64,000 nt of DNA, taken from positions 18,649,960 to 18,713,959 of the forward strand of contig OX637409.1 of assembly GCA_951799425.1 (NCBI GenBank). The letters run 5' to 3'. The notes beneath the pieces were generated by a model. The model did not search any database. It saw only the letters and a program-made list of their open reading frames with translations, and had not been told where the DNA came from. The first letter of the stretch is position 1, and every line of letters starts with the position of its first letter. A program made the translations under genes and the position numbers. The DNA comes from Ilex aquifolium (taxonomy: Eukaryota; Streptophyta; Magnoliopsida; Aquifoliales; Aquifoliaceae). Positions 35,304-47,297 of the stretch are shown here, in pieces.

Positions 35304-36044
35304 GATGTCTCGGAATTAATCTCTCAGGCCCAATCTGATACAGTTCTATTGGGTTTTTCGAGATAGGCTTAAGAAAGTGAAAGTTATGCAATGACAGACA
35401 AGCAATGTAAGTGGTTCACCGCTAGCCGATGGACTTGGGTTACATCCACTGTAATGAAGGCTCTTGGCCCTTGGTGAAATGTATTAATCTCAAATGGTTG
35501 TAAGAAAATTACAGGCGCAGGGCCGTAGTGGATTCTTTCCTATCTGGGTTGTCTGGGAACAGGGGCAAACTACCAGAATGAAGGTTAGGAAGAAGACTCA
35601 GGAGTTGATCCCCTCTCCTTGCTTCTACTGTTCTATTTATACCATGCCTTTCCTTAGGGTTTGCTGCTCTTCTTCCCTGATCTTGTGGGGACCTTTCGTT
35701 CTTTCCCTGCAAGCCTCTTTGTCCGCCGGCGGTACTGTGCCCACGACCACCTGGGTTCGTTCGGCACCACTTCCCTCTGCATTTCGCAGGGTGTGACTCT
35801 GAGGAATCAGAGCCGCTGCCCTTTGTCCTTGGAGCACGTGGCGCAATAGGGCTTACCTTAGGCTATGGGTTGAGAGTTGGATCAGGGCTGGGCTGTTGGC
35901 TCTTTGGTCTTTTAGGCCCCTTGCTCTCGATGTGGGCCAGTTGGGACCATTTCCGTTGGGCTTCGAAGTCTACAATCAGGATTTTCAGGGATCCTTGGGC
36001 TCGGCTATCAGGGCGGCCCAGGCCCAAAAATCCTATCCTCATCA
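35304..36044 (-). repeat. Inverted LTR of the Tat-lineage family
   Basis: Reverse complement of the 741-bp LTRs, followed on its right by CTACTAATCATCATTC, which is copia sequence. No internal element sequence adjoins it. At positions where the two other LTRs differ it shares some states with each. Confidence 0.85.
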
Positions 36045-36640
36045 CTACTAATCATCATTCTATAGTTGGTTACTATTTTTTTCTGGGCGACTCTCTCATC
36101 TCTTAGCGCAGCAAGAAACAATTTGTTATCTCTCGATCTAGTACAAAGGCAAAATACCGTGTTATTTCTGACACTATCCAGTAGTTTCTTTGGCTTCATT
36201 GGTTCTTAAAAGATTTAGATGTCTCTCATTTTGGTGCTACTATTCTTTATTGCAATAATTGGAGTGTGGTACAGATTGCTCATAATAATGTTTTCCATGA
36301 TTGCACCAAGCATATTGAGATTGACTGTCATTTTGTGCGATAACATATGGCTCGAGGCACAATTCATTTTCTCTTTGTTTTTTCATCTGATCAGATTGCT
36401 GATATCTTCGCCAAGGCACATCCACTGAGCCGATTTCATGATTTGGTTTTCAAACTCAAGTTGATTTCTATTTTACTTCATTGAGTTTGAGGGGAGATGT
36501 TAATAATAATATGTTCGTCTCACATCAGTTAGACTAGAAAATCGTACTACTCTCTTTTACTATAAATACACCTCCTCATGTATATTATAAATTACATTAA
36601 AATAATATACAATTGATATTCACTTTCTATTATCTTCTTT
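36045..36640 (+). mobile_element. Ty1/copia relic, 3' end, broken
   Basis: Recognisable RNase H end of copia pol (VGYYFFLGDSLIS, KKQFVISRSSTKAKYR), then the conserved tail region (HIEIDCHFV, IADIFAKAHPLSRF), a purine tract (GAGGGGAGA) and the start of an LTR at about 36498 (TGTTAATAATAATATG). 5' truncated with many breaks; older than the gypsy LTR that lies inside it. Confidence 0.75.
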
Positions 36641-37040
36641 TACATATATAATTAACCAATTTTGTTCATTGAAAATAATCCACCTTTTACGTATTCAGCC
36701 CAAAAGGAACTTTGCCTACGGTGCACACTGCAGAGTTACGTGGTTTAGTGCACGTGGGCAAATACTTAGGATTGTTGAATTACAAAGCAGGTAAATTTAT
36801 CTATCTAAGAAGATAGTTAGACATTTGAATTTCATTTCTATATATTTCTTTGTCTCATATTGACTAGGTCATCAAGTTAGGCTATGTGAGAGAACAATGT
36901 AATAGGCCAATACACGTCATGGGTGGAAACGTGGCTAGCAAGTCGTCGCACGACAAGATAGTTAAGCATTTGTGCTATTATTAGTATCTTACTAACAAAT
37001 CCACGCAGCAACTCCGTCTTCCACGCTCCTCAGTGGCGAT
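36641..37040. repeat. Conserved non-coding G-box repeat, copy 4 (partial)
   Basis: Matches the second half of the repeat at 2086-2900. G-box at 36751-36756 plus GAAACGTGGCTAGC and GTCGTCGCACGAC. It also has a private AT-rich insertion at about 36790-36890. Confidence 0.5.
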
Positions 37041-37836
37041 AAATTTCAGAGGTTAATGGTTAGTCTAATGACGATTATCTCATTGTTAGACTTTAAAATT
37101 GTTAGTTCAAATGTCATTGTTTCTCTCTTGTAATAGTAATTAACAAAAAAGAGTAATAAATTTTGGTTCAAGACAATCGAACTAATAAAAATCTACAGTA
37201 ATAAGCCGATTATTTTATCTTGTGAACTTCGAAAACTTGTTAACGTTTTTTTTTTCGACCTACACATTGAAATTATTGTGTTAATAACACAAAAAAACTA
37301 GTAAAATTATGACGGTTGAATAATTTTACAAAATACATCTTCTCCTTTTCAATACAAAATATAGAGAATCAAGACTTTTTATTATGGTATCATATTTTTC
37401 ATATACCGAGTACCAAGTTTATGATTTTTTATGTCATTTCGACTAGTTGTCCCCCTTGCTATGAGCACCCCACAAATCTAGTGGTCCATCAATCACGCCC
37501 ACAGATATAGACTTTGTTCATTATGAGAACATAAGTACGGAGTTTATACCACCGAGTGGAGTCCACGGCATCGGTTGAACTTCTCACCTTAAAGTTAAAA
37601 GTTCGATTTTTGAAATCTACATTAAAATTAGGTGGTTAATTGTTATGCTCGCCTAGCTAGATTCATTCCCAAGAGAAGTATCAGACGCGATCAGGAGCCT
37701 CATGATCCAACCAATGAGCGTCTATCAGGATAATCTCTGGACGCTCTTCTTTGTCCCCACCATTTTTTTTCACAAGCGCAAAAAATAAGAATGGAGGTTA
37801 TGAAATCGCTCTCACCTTAATTGTCTTATCGCTCAC
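37041..37836. other. Intergenic, shared with unit A
   Basis: No gene seen. 37042-37150 (TTAGTCTAATGACG and GTTAGTTCAAATGTC) and 37551-37625 resemble decayed tRNA-derived SINEs, but without clear ends. The rest aligns with unit A 2940-4110. Confidence 0.35.
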
Positions 37837-37968
37837 TAGGGCTGTTAAACAAGTCAAGCTTGAACATTTTTTTAGGCTCGTTTATATGTAAATAGTTAAA
37901 TGAGCCAGCTCGTTTATGTGTAAATTAAGCTTGAATTACGCTCGAATTCAGCTCGATTATCACCCCTA
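37837..37968. mobile_element. hAT-like MITE with 8-bp target duplication
   Basis: 132 bp with ends TAGGGCTGTTAAAC and TATCACCCCTA, flanked by TCGCTCAC on both sides (37829-37836 and 37969-37976). Terminal sequence and 8-bp duplication fit hAT. Absent from unit A. Confidence 0.85.
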
Positions 37969-37989
37969 TCGCTCACAATAACATATAGT

Positions 37990-39154
37990 AACAATCCTTC
38001 GATTATTTGAAGAAACGCAGAAAACAGTGGAATATTGCAGTAAAAAAATTTTGAAAAATTGAAGTGGGGGTTTTAGTAGGACAATTCTATGGTACCGAAT
38101 TTTTTTTGATAATTTATTAAAAACTAGCAATACACGACGTGCATTGCACATAAATAAATTTAAATAATATTTTTTTATATAAAAATGTAAATTATTATTA
38201 AATTTAATTATTAATTTATTTTATAAGACTTTGAGTCTTAATTTGTCATTTATTTAGATATGTCTTTAAATATATGCACATCTAATTATATTATAGAATT
38301 ATTAATTTTTATTTTTTTAAATAAATTTATTAAATACCAAAAAATAAAATATAACATATATTTGACTGTAGAATTCAATCTTGTAACTATATGTGTATAA
38401 TAATTTAAAATATATAGGACTTTACTTTCTTTAAATAGATATAAATAATTATATGTAACTATATTACTAATAAATGAGTTTAAAAGAATTTAGAAATTCT
38501 TATAAAAGAGTTCAAAATAAGTTAAAAGTCAAATAGAAGTAATAAACATAAATTAAATGAAAGTATATATGTGGGTAAAATTGATTTTATTATAATAATT
38601 AAGAATAAAATATAAAATCAAAAGTTTTTCACAAATACTGAAATTTATAAGTAGTATAAATTATTATTTTTTGAGGAGAAGTTACACAACTTAAAAATGA
38701 AGTTACAATTACTTGACACTTCTTATGAGTCCAGATTTAACTAGGTCAGGCTCAATAAATTAAATGGACTTAGAGCAGCTAAAAGGATCCCTTAGGTCCA
38801 ACCCATAGGTTTAATCCAACTTATTGATCCAACCAAGTCCAAGACTCAAGGAGCCCAGGAAAATAAGAGGACGTGGGAGAGAGATTATCGGGATACCCAC
38901 CCTCGAAAATCAAGGCCATCTTAATTGTACTTATATTTTGTAGCTATCCTCCCCGAAAAGCAAGTGTTTTTACCCTCACGTCACTGCCTCACCAAGCCTA
39001 TAAATTGTAAGTTCTCTCCATTGAGAGAGGAATCTCACTACACTACTCTACACCTCTACATCTTTCTACACACTTTCTCTCTCCTAGCTATTGTATCTCT
39101 CTCGGAGCTAATCATTGCTATCTCCCCTGTTCACATTACTTCATCAGTAAAGAC
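37990..39154. mobile_element. Unassigned part of a 1.9-kb composite insertion
   Basis: Absent from unit A, which is continuous across this site near 4140. 38100-38660 is very AT-rich and contains ACTAGCAATACACGACGTGC. 38920-39140 has a TATA-like CCTATAAATTG and pyrimidine-rich leader-like sequence ending in TTCATCA, resembling the right part of an LTR. No domain is recognisable. Confidence 0.35.
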
Positions 39155-39871
39155 TGATGATGCACAAAAATGGCTTTGCACACCACCTGTTAAGTGTAAT
39201 TAATAAATGCAGTAAAACAATAGGGAATAGGAAGAGGCAGAATTTATAGTGGTTCGGTCAACGTGACCTACGTCCACTCTTGAATGGCTTTGGTTGCCGG
39301 GGAGCTTTTATTAACTCAAGGGAGCGGGGAGCAGAGTTTACAAGCTTTGAGAGAGAAGAGGGAGAGTCGTGCTCAGGTAAGTGTCATGCCCCCCAAGTGT
39401 TGGTGGGGCTTACAATTTATAAGGGTCCCCTAACAGGTTGGGCTACTCTTCAGCAACTTAGCAAGCATTTCGGTGGAGCTCACGACTTATCCTCAACGGG
39501 CGAGGTGGTTGAGGAGCTTCCATGAGATGCGGTCAAAGATAAGGTGAGGGTGGACCATTTCCTTCCGCTGTGCAGGTGATGCTCCTCTGCTGATTGGGCT
39601 TGGTGGATCTTAAATGAAGTTGGGCTCCTCAAATGGGGATTTGGGCTTTTTATATAGATTGAACCATTTGGGCTTGACCCATCAAAGACCGCCCGACCAC
39701 CGTCGTCGTTTTTCAAAGTGGAGTACGTCACCCGGACCGAACCACTATATATCTGTGTGTTGACTCAATATTTATATTACTGTCATTGATTACTTTGTTA
39801 ATTGTTTATTAATTATACCTTATCACACACTCAATTATTAATCTTATACAAAACTATTTTGTGCATTATCA
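39155..39871. mobile_element. LTR-like segment related to the gag-only gypsy LTR
   Basis: Starts TGATGATGCACAAAAATGG and ends TTTTGTGCATTATCA, so the termini are inverted repeats of about 15 bp. The start equals that of the LTR at 55500 (TGATGATGCACAAAATTG), and both have a GTGGTTCGGTC block inside. No matching target duplication was found. Probably a solo LTR of a related family. Confidence 0.45.
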
Positions 39872-40592
39872 ACATCTAGCGAAAAAGAAAGGATGCTGAG
39901 CCTCCCATTCCTGGTTTCTACTTGGCAATTGGAGTGAAAAGGACACATTTGATTATTGAATTTAGGATTTTATCCGTCCAATCCAATTGGACGGTTGTGC
40001 AGCATTTGCATATGTTTGTACGGATACACCATGATACAGCATATGCAGCTAACTGAATTTAGTAAACTTTAATTCAAGGTAGATTAAATGATTGCAAGGA
40101 CAATATAAAAATTCAAATATTCTAAATTTAAATTTTGACAATTTTTTTGGATCAGTAGAAAAGATTTATCTCACATGAATATTCTAGTCCCAGCGTGAAT
40201 AATCTATTTTTGATCGAACTGAAAAAAAGATTAATCAAAAAACGCGTAAATTAACTATGATACATTTGACCATTGAAAAAAAAAAAAAAAAAAAGAGTTT
40301 GGTAAACTTTAGTTTAAGACTAAGACCTCCGGTCGGTCTTGAATGTGAGAATGCATTTTTCTCTGAAAGGATTTATTGACTGTCAGCAAACAGAAAATCA
40401 GGCAACTAATCTCTATGTCTATGTTAGGTTGGTACTTGGTAGTTGTGAAAGTGAAACCATAGTACGTGGGATTTGACCAAAAGTGATCCATATGGCTGGC
40501 TCCTGGCTGGCTGAATTCAAACCTCCACGTTAATTAATTGACAACGTGATTAACGTTAATGAATTTTTTTGTCATAACTTAATATTAATATT
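39872..40592. other. Intergenic, shared with unit A 4145-4860
   Basis: No gene seen. Includes an A-run at 40277-40294 and blocks also found in unit A, such as AAGTTTAGGA-type sequence and CTGAAAGGATTTATTGACTG. Confidence 0.45.
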
Positions 40593-40963
40593 TCGTTTGG
40601 TACGATAAAAAATGAAAAGTTTGAGAAATAGATCAAACATCATATTTGATAAGAAAAAAAAAAAAATAGAAAGAATGAAAAGTGTATAGATTAGATTTCC
40701 TTTCAACTCACCACAATCAATTCCTCTAAAATTAGGGAAAAAAGTTGATGAAAAATTAATTATGTGTGAAATATATGCTATTTATCTATATACCCTTTAA
40801 TATATGCATATATTATATTTATTTATTACATATTATGTATGCATTAATTTTATATATATATATATAATGATAAAATATACGTTAATATTTTTTTCATCTT
40901 ATCAAAAACAAAAAATCAATCATTCTTCCTTTCCGTTCTTCCATTTTTACTAAACACACCATT
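40593..40963. mobile_element. PIF/Harbinger-like MITE, unit B only
   Basis: Left end TTTCGTTTGGTACGAT, right end TTTTTACTAAACACACCATTA. Unit A reads through at about 4865. An (AT)n microsatellite lies inside near 40850. Confidence 0.45.
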
Positions 40964-41732
40964 AATAAAATCGAGTATGTATGAAAGAATAAGATTCTAA
41001 TGTTGCCAATTGAAACTAATATTGATAATCTTCAGACATATATATAGCACAATTTTCTCCATCATAGCTTTTTTTTTGGTTGTTGATAGAATGATTTTTT
41101 ATACTACAAGAGAGGAGAAGGAAAGAGAGCCGGGGAGAAGAATCGAATCTAAAACATATCACTCCATTACGAAAGACTTTAACCTTTGGGGTAAAACTTC
41201 AGTCCTTTTCCATCATAGTTCTATTTTCAAAAATTTTGGGCTAGTCGAGAAGTGGAATTCCTAAGTTCAAAGATCAACATCAGACATCCGTACAAAGTTG
41301 GTACCATGTTCTTGCTCCTGGAAAAGTATCGTACATGTTCACAATATTCCACACTTTTTCCCGAAGCCAGTTTAAGGTGCCGCAGTTGGGCCCCAACTCC
41401 TAACCTATTGACCATTATAGTTAGGGTAATTCTACTGTATTTTTTTTTTTTTGATATTTTACCAAAAGTTATTATTTTTAATTGTCAAGTCATATTTTAT
41501 GCAAATAAAATTACAATTGTTTGAGAAAATTCATGATTGAAAATGAAATACCATGACCAATCGTGAATTTTTCAAGTAGTTATAACTTATCTTTTACGAT
41601 TTATAACTTAACTTTCAAAAATTGAAAATTTCATTATTGATCATGTCTTTTGCAAATTATAACTTATACATAAAAAAATTATAATTTTTAGTACGGTACA
41701 GAAGTCAGATATCGTACTCTCTCCCTTATAGT
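40964..41732. other. Intergenic, shared with unit A 4870-6240
   Basis: No gene seen. It lacks the two unit A insertions at 5236-5424 and 5518-5897 and so gives their empty sites. Confidence 0.45.
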
Positions 41733-42151
41733 TAGGGCATGTTTGATTCAAGTACATATAAGGAATGAGATTGGACAATTAGTTCTCATCCAATCTATAA
41801 AATGGTGTTAATAAGAGTACTATTTAATCTTATCATTGTATAACAAGTTTGGATCAAGATTGAGATAATATATAAATCTATAATTATAATACTAAATTTA
41901 TGTTTGGATTAAGTAATAGTGTATGGTTTTAAATTAAAAATGACAACAAATATTGAGGGTAAGAATTTCCATAATGTGTAACTTTTATATGAATGTGTGA
42001 CTCTAAGTTTATAAGGATAATAAAGTCATTGTATTTTTAATACTTAACTTATTAAAAATAATACCACCTACTACATAGTATTCATTACTATCTATTACCG
42101 GATTAAATTAATCAAATCCAATCTTTTAATACTTAAACCAAACACACCTTA
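41733..42151. mobile_element. PIF/Harbinger (Tourist-like) MITE, unit B copy
   Basis: Duplicate of 6245-6663. Left end GGGCATGTTTGATTCAAGTA, right end AAACCAAACACACCTTA. Confidence 0.55.
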
Positions 42152-42493
42152 AGGTATTGTGTAAGCAACATTTGGGGTCGGGAGATTCTCAGAACAAGAT
42201 GATCTTCTTTTTCCCTCACTTTTTATCTTATGTACTGAAGTTCTGTTTAGACTTTTTGACAAAGCTGCAGATCAAGGAAAGCCCAAAGTCATTAAAATTG
42301 CAACCCTATTTGACTTCAATTGCAGACCAAAGAGAGTTGGAGGACTGATATTCCATAAAACACACAACATAAATGTGTTTCTCATGGCCAAACTAGAGTC
42401 GCAACTTCTCTAAAACCAATCCAAGCCCGGGTCGCAACAACTCAACCAAAATACTATTCTCGACGATTCTTTTTGCATGTTCTCTTACAATTG

Positions 42494-43345
42494 CAAGACT
42501 CCCAAATTTGAAAGCAAAATTTGGAATGTAGAATAATCATTGAGAGATGAGCCTGCTGCATTGCAGGAAATGGTCACTCGATTAATATCTGGACTGAGCC
42601 ATGAGTACCAAGTCTGCCCTCCTATAGAGTACAACTTGACAATGAGGTTGACTCCTTATCATATGTTTGGTCTTGGAATCAATCAATGAACAGGAGCATT
42701 CATGATCGAACAAAAAAATGCTCTGCTGACATTCACACAAAATCTAACGCACAGACAGTGAATGTAAATATACTTCCACACAAATTCTAGCTAACCAGAT
42801 TCATAGAGATCAGCGTGAAACAACCGGCCACCATCTGGATAAAAAGGATTGGTCTAAGCTGTGGTATCTACCCATTCGCGAAAGGCACAAAGTGTTACTA
42901 TGAAGAATAGTCACTCAGCCTACGAACAAGAAATCAACTGGCAAACCGAATGATGAATGTTGATTTATAGTGCTCCTTTTGCCAACAAAGCATTGAAACT
43001 AAAACACACCTCTTTTTCCTCTATCCACTTGCGAAGATGATGTGGTATGCTAAATGAGGCTTCAAAATTGAGTCATTCCCATATCTAAACATTCAAGAAT
43101 AGATACACCATGTACTCAACCCCACGATCCTCTTTGGATCATGCAACCCATGTCACTCCAAATTGACTCTTTTCCTAGCTATTCTAGCAGAAACAATCTG
43201 GAAATGGAGGAACAAGATCACCTTCCAAAAGGCAACATTGGAGGCATAGTCCATTCGCAATGAAATACAACTGAAAGTTGATGAGTTTATACTCCACAAA
43301 CAGCAAGAACCAATGGCAATCACCCAGTCCCAAATACCCACATAA
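42494..43345 (+). pseudogene. Degenerate LINE ORF2 fragment, unit B copy
   Basis: Conceptual plus-strand translation includes AGNGHSINIWTEP and further on ETIWKWRNKITFQKA, matching the C-terminal region of plant LINE ORF2 proteins downstream of the reverse transcriptase. It has several stops and frame changes and no 5' part. It keeps about 290 bp that the unit A copy has lost. Confidence 0.55.
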
Positions 43346-44767
43346 TCTTCTCTTTACAGATAGACATTACGGGGAAATAAAGATAAAACTTTGATGCAGC
43401 AATTGATAAAATACACTCGCGCATAGCAACAGTGGCAAGAAGAATAGATGGAACAGTGCTAGTAGCCCTGTTGAAATAACATCTGAAAACTGACCCACTC
43501 ATAACGGAGGCACTAGCAGCAAATTATGCTGTAATGTTGGAAAACATATAAGCCGAACTGGTCCATAGTCATGATCATCAAGGACAAACAAATTCAGTTT
43601 CTCATGAGTTATAATGGGGAAAGAGAATGAAACTTATTGGATCACTTCCAATTGATAATCTACCACAAATGGTGAAAAAAAATGTGACATAAAGGATGTT
43701 ATTACTTCAGATCTACAACCACCTTAGAGACTAGAATAGGCTAATTAGTAGTAGTTGCCCAATCAGTAGTATTTTTACTTAATTTTCTCACCGCATCTTA
43801 ATTTATAAATAGCCAAAAAAAAAAAAAAAACTCTAATGAAACTTAATTTCCAAGAATTGAAATTGAATTAAACCCAAATTTTTTATAATTGATTTCAAAT
43901 ACCCAATCTAATCTGACTTGCATGAGTTAAAGTATGTCAATAACATTCATCGTGACCAACTATTAAATACTCTGTGAAATTCATAATTACAAAATTTATA
44001 ACTTATTCATGCACAACATGGTTTTAAAATTGTCTTTTATTCTAAACCTTAACTTGTAGTTGTATGCATCGACACAGCTTCTATGTTATACTACAGTTTT
44101 TAAAATTACGTGGTTTTATACTTAAAATATAATTGTTTTGTGTGTAAAATATCATCATTTTGATAACAAAGGAGTCGGACCACTGTATGCACACACTTCA
44201 TATTTACTTGAATTCCGCTTTCACAAAAATATAGCCATTCTTGTCCCTTCACCTTAACCCAATAAGTCTCTTTAGTGGTTTTGGGATCAAACATGATCAG
44301 ACATTCAATTAGGTGTAATTGTGAAGTCGAGATCTTACAAATGAATAAATTGATTTGAGTCTCAAAAAGAGAGCAAAAATGTTATAGATAAGGATAAGGA
44401 GTCAGAGCAAGACAATTAGAGTGGAAGGGAGATAAACATTTAGAAAGGAGTAGTGAGAGTGGAGAAAAAGAGTGTGAAAGGAATTTGAGAAAGAGTGCTA
44501 CGCTACATATATCACTAGAAGTCATTAATTTTAGGCTTTTTTAGAAGATCTTCTTGTATTTTAGGGCTTTCTATAAAATTTTACATAGATAACTTAGTAT
44601 ATTCAAAATGATCTCAGAACATAAAACTAAACTAAGGCCTGTAAATTAAATTGGAGTTCTAAATTTTTGGGGATCTAGGTTACTATTTTAATAGTCGGGC
44701 CTTTAAGGTCAACCCTTGTTGTGTCTCCACTCATCAAAGGATCAAAGTGTCTGTATCTTGCAACGAT
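43346..44767. other. Intergenic, shared with unit A 8096-9635
   Basis: No gene seen. An A-run at 43814-43829 and adjoining bases are absent from unit A. Ends in the target site ACGAT (44763-44767) of the gypsy insertion. Confidence 0.5.
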
Positions 44768-45851
44768 TGATGATACACAAAATTGTCTTTGACAAGATCA
44801 ACAGTCAAGTATATGAATAGGTGTATTAATGAGCAATAAACAATCAATCAATGGCAATCAAAGAATTAAAACTGTAAACAGAGAATCAACACAGAGATTT
44901 ATAGTGGTTCGGTCTCGGATGACCTACTCCACTTTCGGAAATGGCAGCGATGGCCTGATGTTCTTTATTGATGAAATATCAGTCACCGGAGAGTTACAGA
45001 GTTTTGAGAGAGAGAGAGAGAGCAAGTGTGTAGTCAGGTATTGGAGGCGTCTGAGATGTAGGAGATGTTGTAAGCCTGTCTTTACCCTTGAGAGGGCTTA
45101 CATTATATAGCTATGGTGAGGCGGTGAGGCGATGCCGTGAGGAAGAGGTCTTCCACTATTTTGGTAAGTACAATCATGGTAAGAGTGGATCTCTTTGGCA
45201 AGCACAATTAAGGTAGGAGTTGATCTCCGTATCCCGTCATTCTCTCCCTCGTGCTCCTATTTAGTCGGAGGAGAGTCTTGATTGGATTGGACTTTAGGCT
45301 GGACCTTGAGTTGGAGTGGCCGTACCGGAGTACCAAGGCAAGAGGAGCACCAAGGGGTAGGGACCCAAGGGGCGGCGCCCAAGGGTTGTCATGCCCCTTT
45401 GGGTGTTTTCCTTGGGCTTAGGTGTTGGTCTACTAGTGTCTTCCTTCTTGGACTTGAGGCATCACGGCATGAGGAGAGATCACTTGACTTGAGGCACCAC
45501 GGCATGAGGAGCACGAAGAGGTAGGCGCCCAACGGTTGGCGCCCAAGTGCGGCGTCCAAGTGCGGGGTCCAAGTGCGGCGCCCAAGTGATGAGTCCCTAG
45601 TGGGCGGCGCCCAAATGATGACCCTTAGTGGTCGGCGCCCAAGGGATGACCTCCTAGTGGTCGGCGCCCAAGTGATGGGTGACCTCTTGTTGGCGCCCCT
45701 TGGTCATTTGGCTTCCTTCTGGATTCCTTTTGGATGGGTTGACGCGACTGAATGGGTCTCAGCGACTTGGGCTTCTTCTTGAGTTTTTAATATTTGGGCC
45801 CTTCTCGATTTATTTTTATCGGGCTTGGCCCAGTCAAATTTGGGCTCGTCA
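44768..45851 (-). repeat. 3' LTR of the gag-only element
   Basis: 1,084 bp, TGATGATACACAAAA...GGGCTCGTCA. Contains a GA-run (about 45006-45022) and a short-period GC-rich repeat based on GGCGCCCAAGTG (about 45530-45680). Confidence 0.85.
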
Positions 45852-45878
45852 TTTGCCCCCCATGCCCCCCATGCCCCG

Positions 45879-47297
45879 AGCTCTGACTTTCTCGAGAGGA
45901 AGGGGTTGAGGGCATGTGCTTCGGTTTCGCTTGAGTGAGCAGAAATTTTCTTGTTTTTCATGGTGCTTCTAGTCTTCAACTTTCCATTCCTGCTGATGGG
46001 AGATTCTATGGATGATCCATGAACTCCTTGAAGACGTGGCATGAAGGCTCCCCTGCCCATGGTGATGTCGTTGTGGTGATCAATATTAGAGCATCTTTGG
46101 AGATTGGGCAACTTAGCAGATGGAGGTGCCAGGTGCATGAAGAATAACCTGGGTGGTGCCAAGGCGTTGGGTGACGTTAGGTGGACAGCTGGGCGAGGTG
46201 CTGGCTGGCATAAACGAGGGCCTTGATTGTCCTGGGCAAGGGACCTGCTGGCTCCCCTTGGGCGACTCCAACTGGGCAGGCGCCTTGGGAAAAGCCTGGA
46301 AGCAGGGCAGCTCCTTGGGCGACGCCTCTCTGGTGCTTAGTCATTAACTAACCTTGTCTCTGATTTCAGGAGCTCCTGTTGAAAGAGCGATGATGGAGGT
46401 GGAGGTTCTTTGTGCTTTCATGGTGGTGTCTCCTCTTCTCCCGAGAGAGTGAGGTTTTATGCCCCCAGTTAAGGTCCGATGGCCAGGTGTAAGGTCTGGT
46501 GGTGCCCCCACTCCTTCTCAAACTGTGGCTCATGTGTGTACCAGAGCTAGCTGTTGTACTGCTGTAGGAGTTGAGACTCCAGTGCGGTTTCTAGGGGGAT
46601 TGTAGCAATGCGACTTTGGCCAAGGAACAACTTTGGAGGTCTGTGACTCCTTGGGATGTCAGAGAGGCAGGCACTGGGGACTGCTGAGAGCATTTGGTGC
46701 TTGAGCGGTAGGCACGAGAGGATGTCGTGAAGCAGTTAGGGCTCGGGTGGCAGGCGCGAGAGGATGCCACGGAGCAAGTAGGGCTCGGGTGGCAGGCACG
46801 AAAGGATGCCACGGAGCAGTAGGGCTCGGGTGGCAGGCACGAGAGGATGCCACAGAGCAGTAGGGCTCGGGTGGCAGGCACGAGAGGATGCCACGGAGCA
46901 GTAGGGCTCGGGCGGCATGCACGAGAGGATGCCGCTGAGCAGATAGGGCTCGAGCAGCAGGCACGAGAGGATGCTGCTGAGCAGTTGTGGCTAGCGCACG
47001 AGAGGGCTGCCCATCTGGAGGCTGACCTTCGAGTAGCACTTGAGATAGCTACTAGGGCAGAGGCTCATTCAACGTAGATGAGGAGGGTGTTGATGAGCTG
47101 GGCGCCTGGTGCCTGGTGCCTGGTGTTAAGCGCCTGGGCGCCTGGTGCGAGAGGGCGAGACCCCTCGTCTGGGCAACATCATGGGGGGCGCCCAAGGTGG
47201 AGAAGGCGAGGCCGTCATGAGGGCGCCCAAGGTGGAGAGGACGAGACCCCTCATGAGGGCGCCCAAGGTGAAGAGGGCGAGATCCCTCGTCGGGCGG
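45879..47297. mobile_element. Internal 3' region of the gag-only element
   Basis: GC-richer than the surroundings. Holds the 41-bp minisatellite (46700-46995) and repeated GGGCGCCCAAGGTGGAGAGG blocks near 47190-47290. The latter resume at 51922 on the other side of the copia insertion, confirming that it was split. No protein domain is firmly recognised. Confidence 0.6.
46700..46995. repeat. 41-bp minisatellite
   Basis: About seven units of the type GGGCTCGGGTGGCAGGCACG + AGAGGATGCCACGGAGCAGT. On the plus strand one frame of the right part reads like a coiled coil (QAREDAAEQLWLAHERAAHL), recalling the coiled-coil parts of the antisense modules of the other gypsy element. Confidence 0.75.

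Noticed and set aside
36219-36428. Small protein in both strands at 36.2-36.4 kb
   Set aside because: It overlies the copia RNase H tail relic, which explains the sequence better.
38100-38660. Matrix attachment region or origin in the AT-rich stretch
   Set aside because: High AT content alone is not evidence; no motif beyond this was found.
45282-45782. Apparent proteins in the LTRs near 45.3 kb and 56.0 kb
   Set aside because: They lie in GC-rich short-period LTR repeats, identical in both LTRs, with no domain.
46591-47039. Repetitive minus-strand proteins with CHPSP-like units
   Set aside because: Open frames produced by a 41-bp minisatellite; all frames look repetitive.
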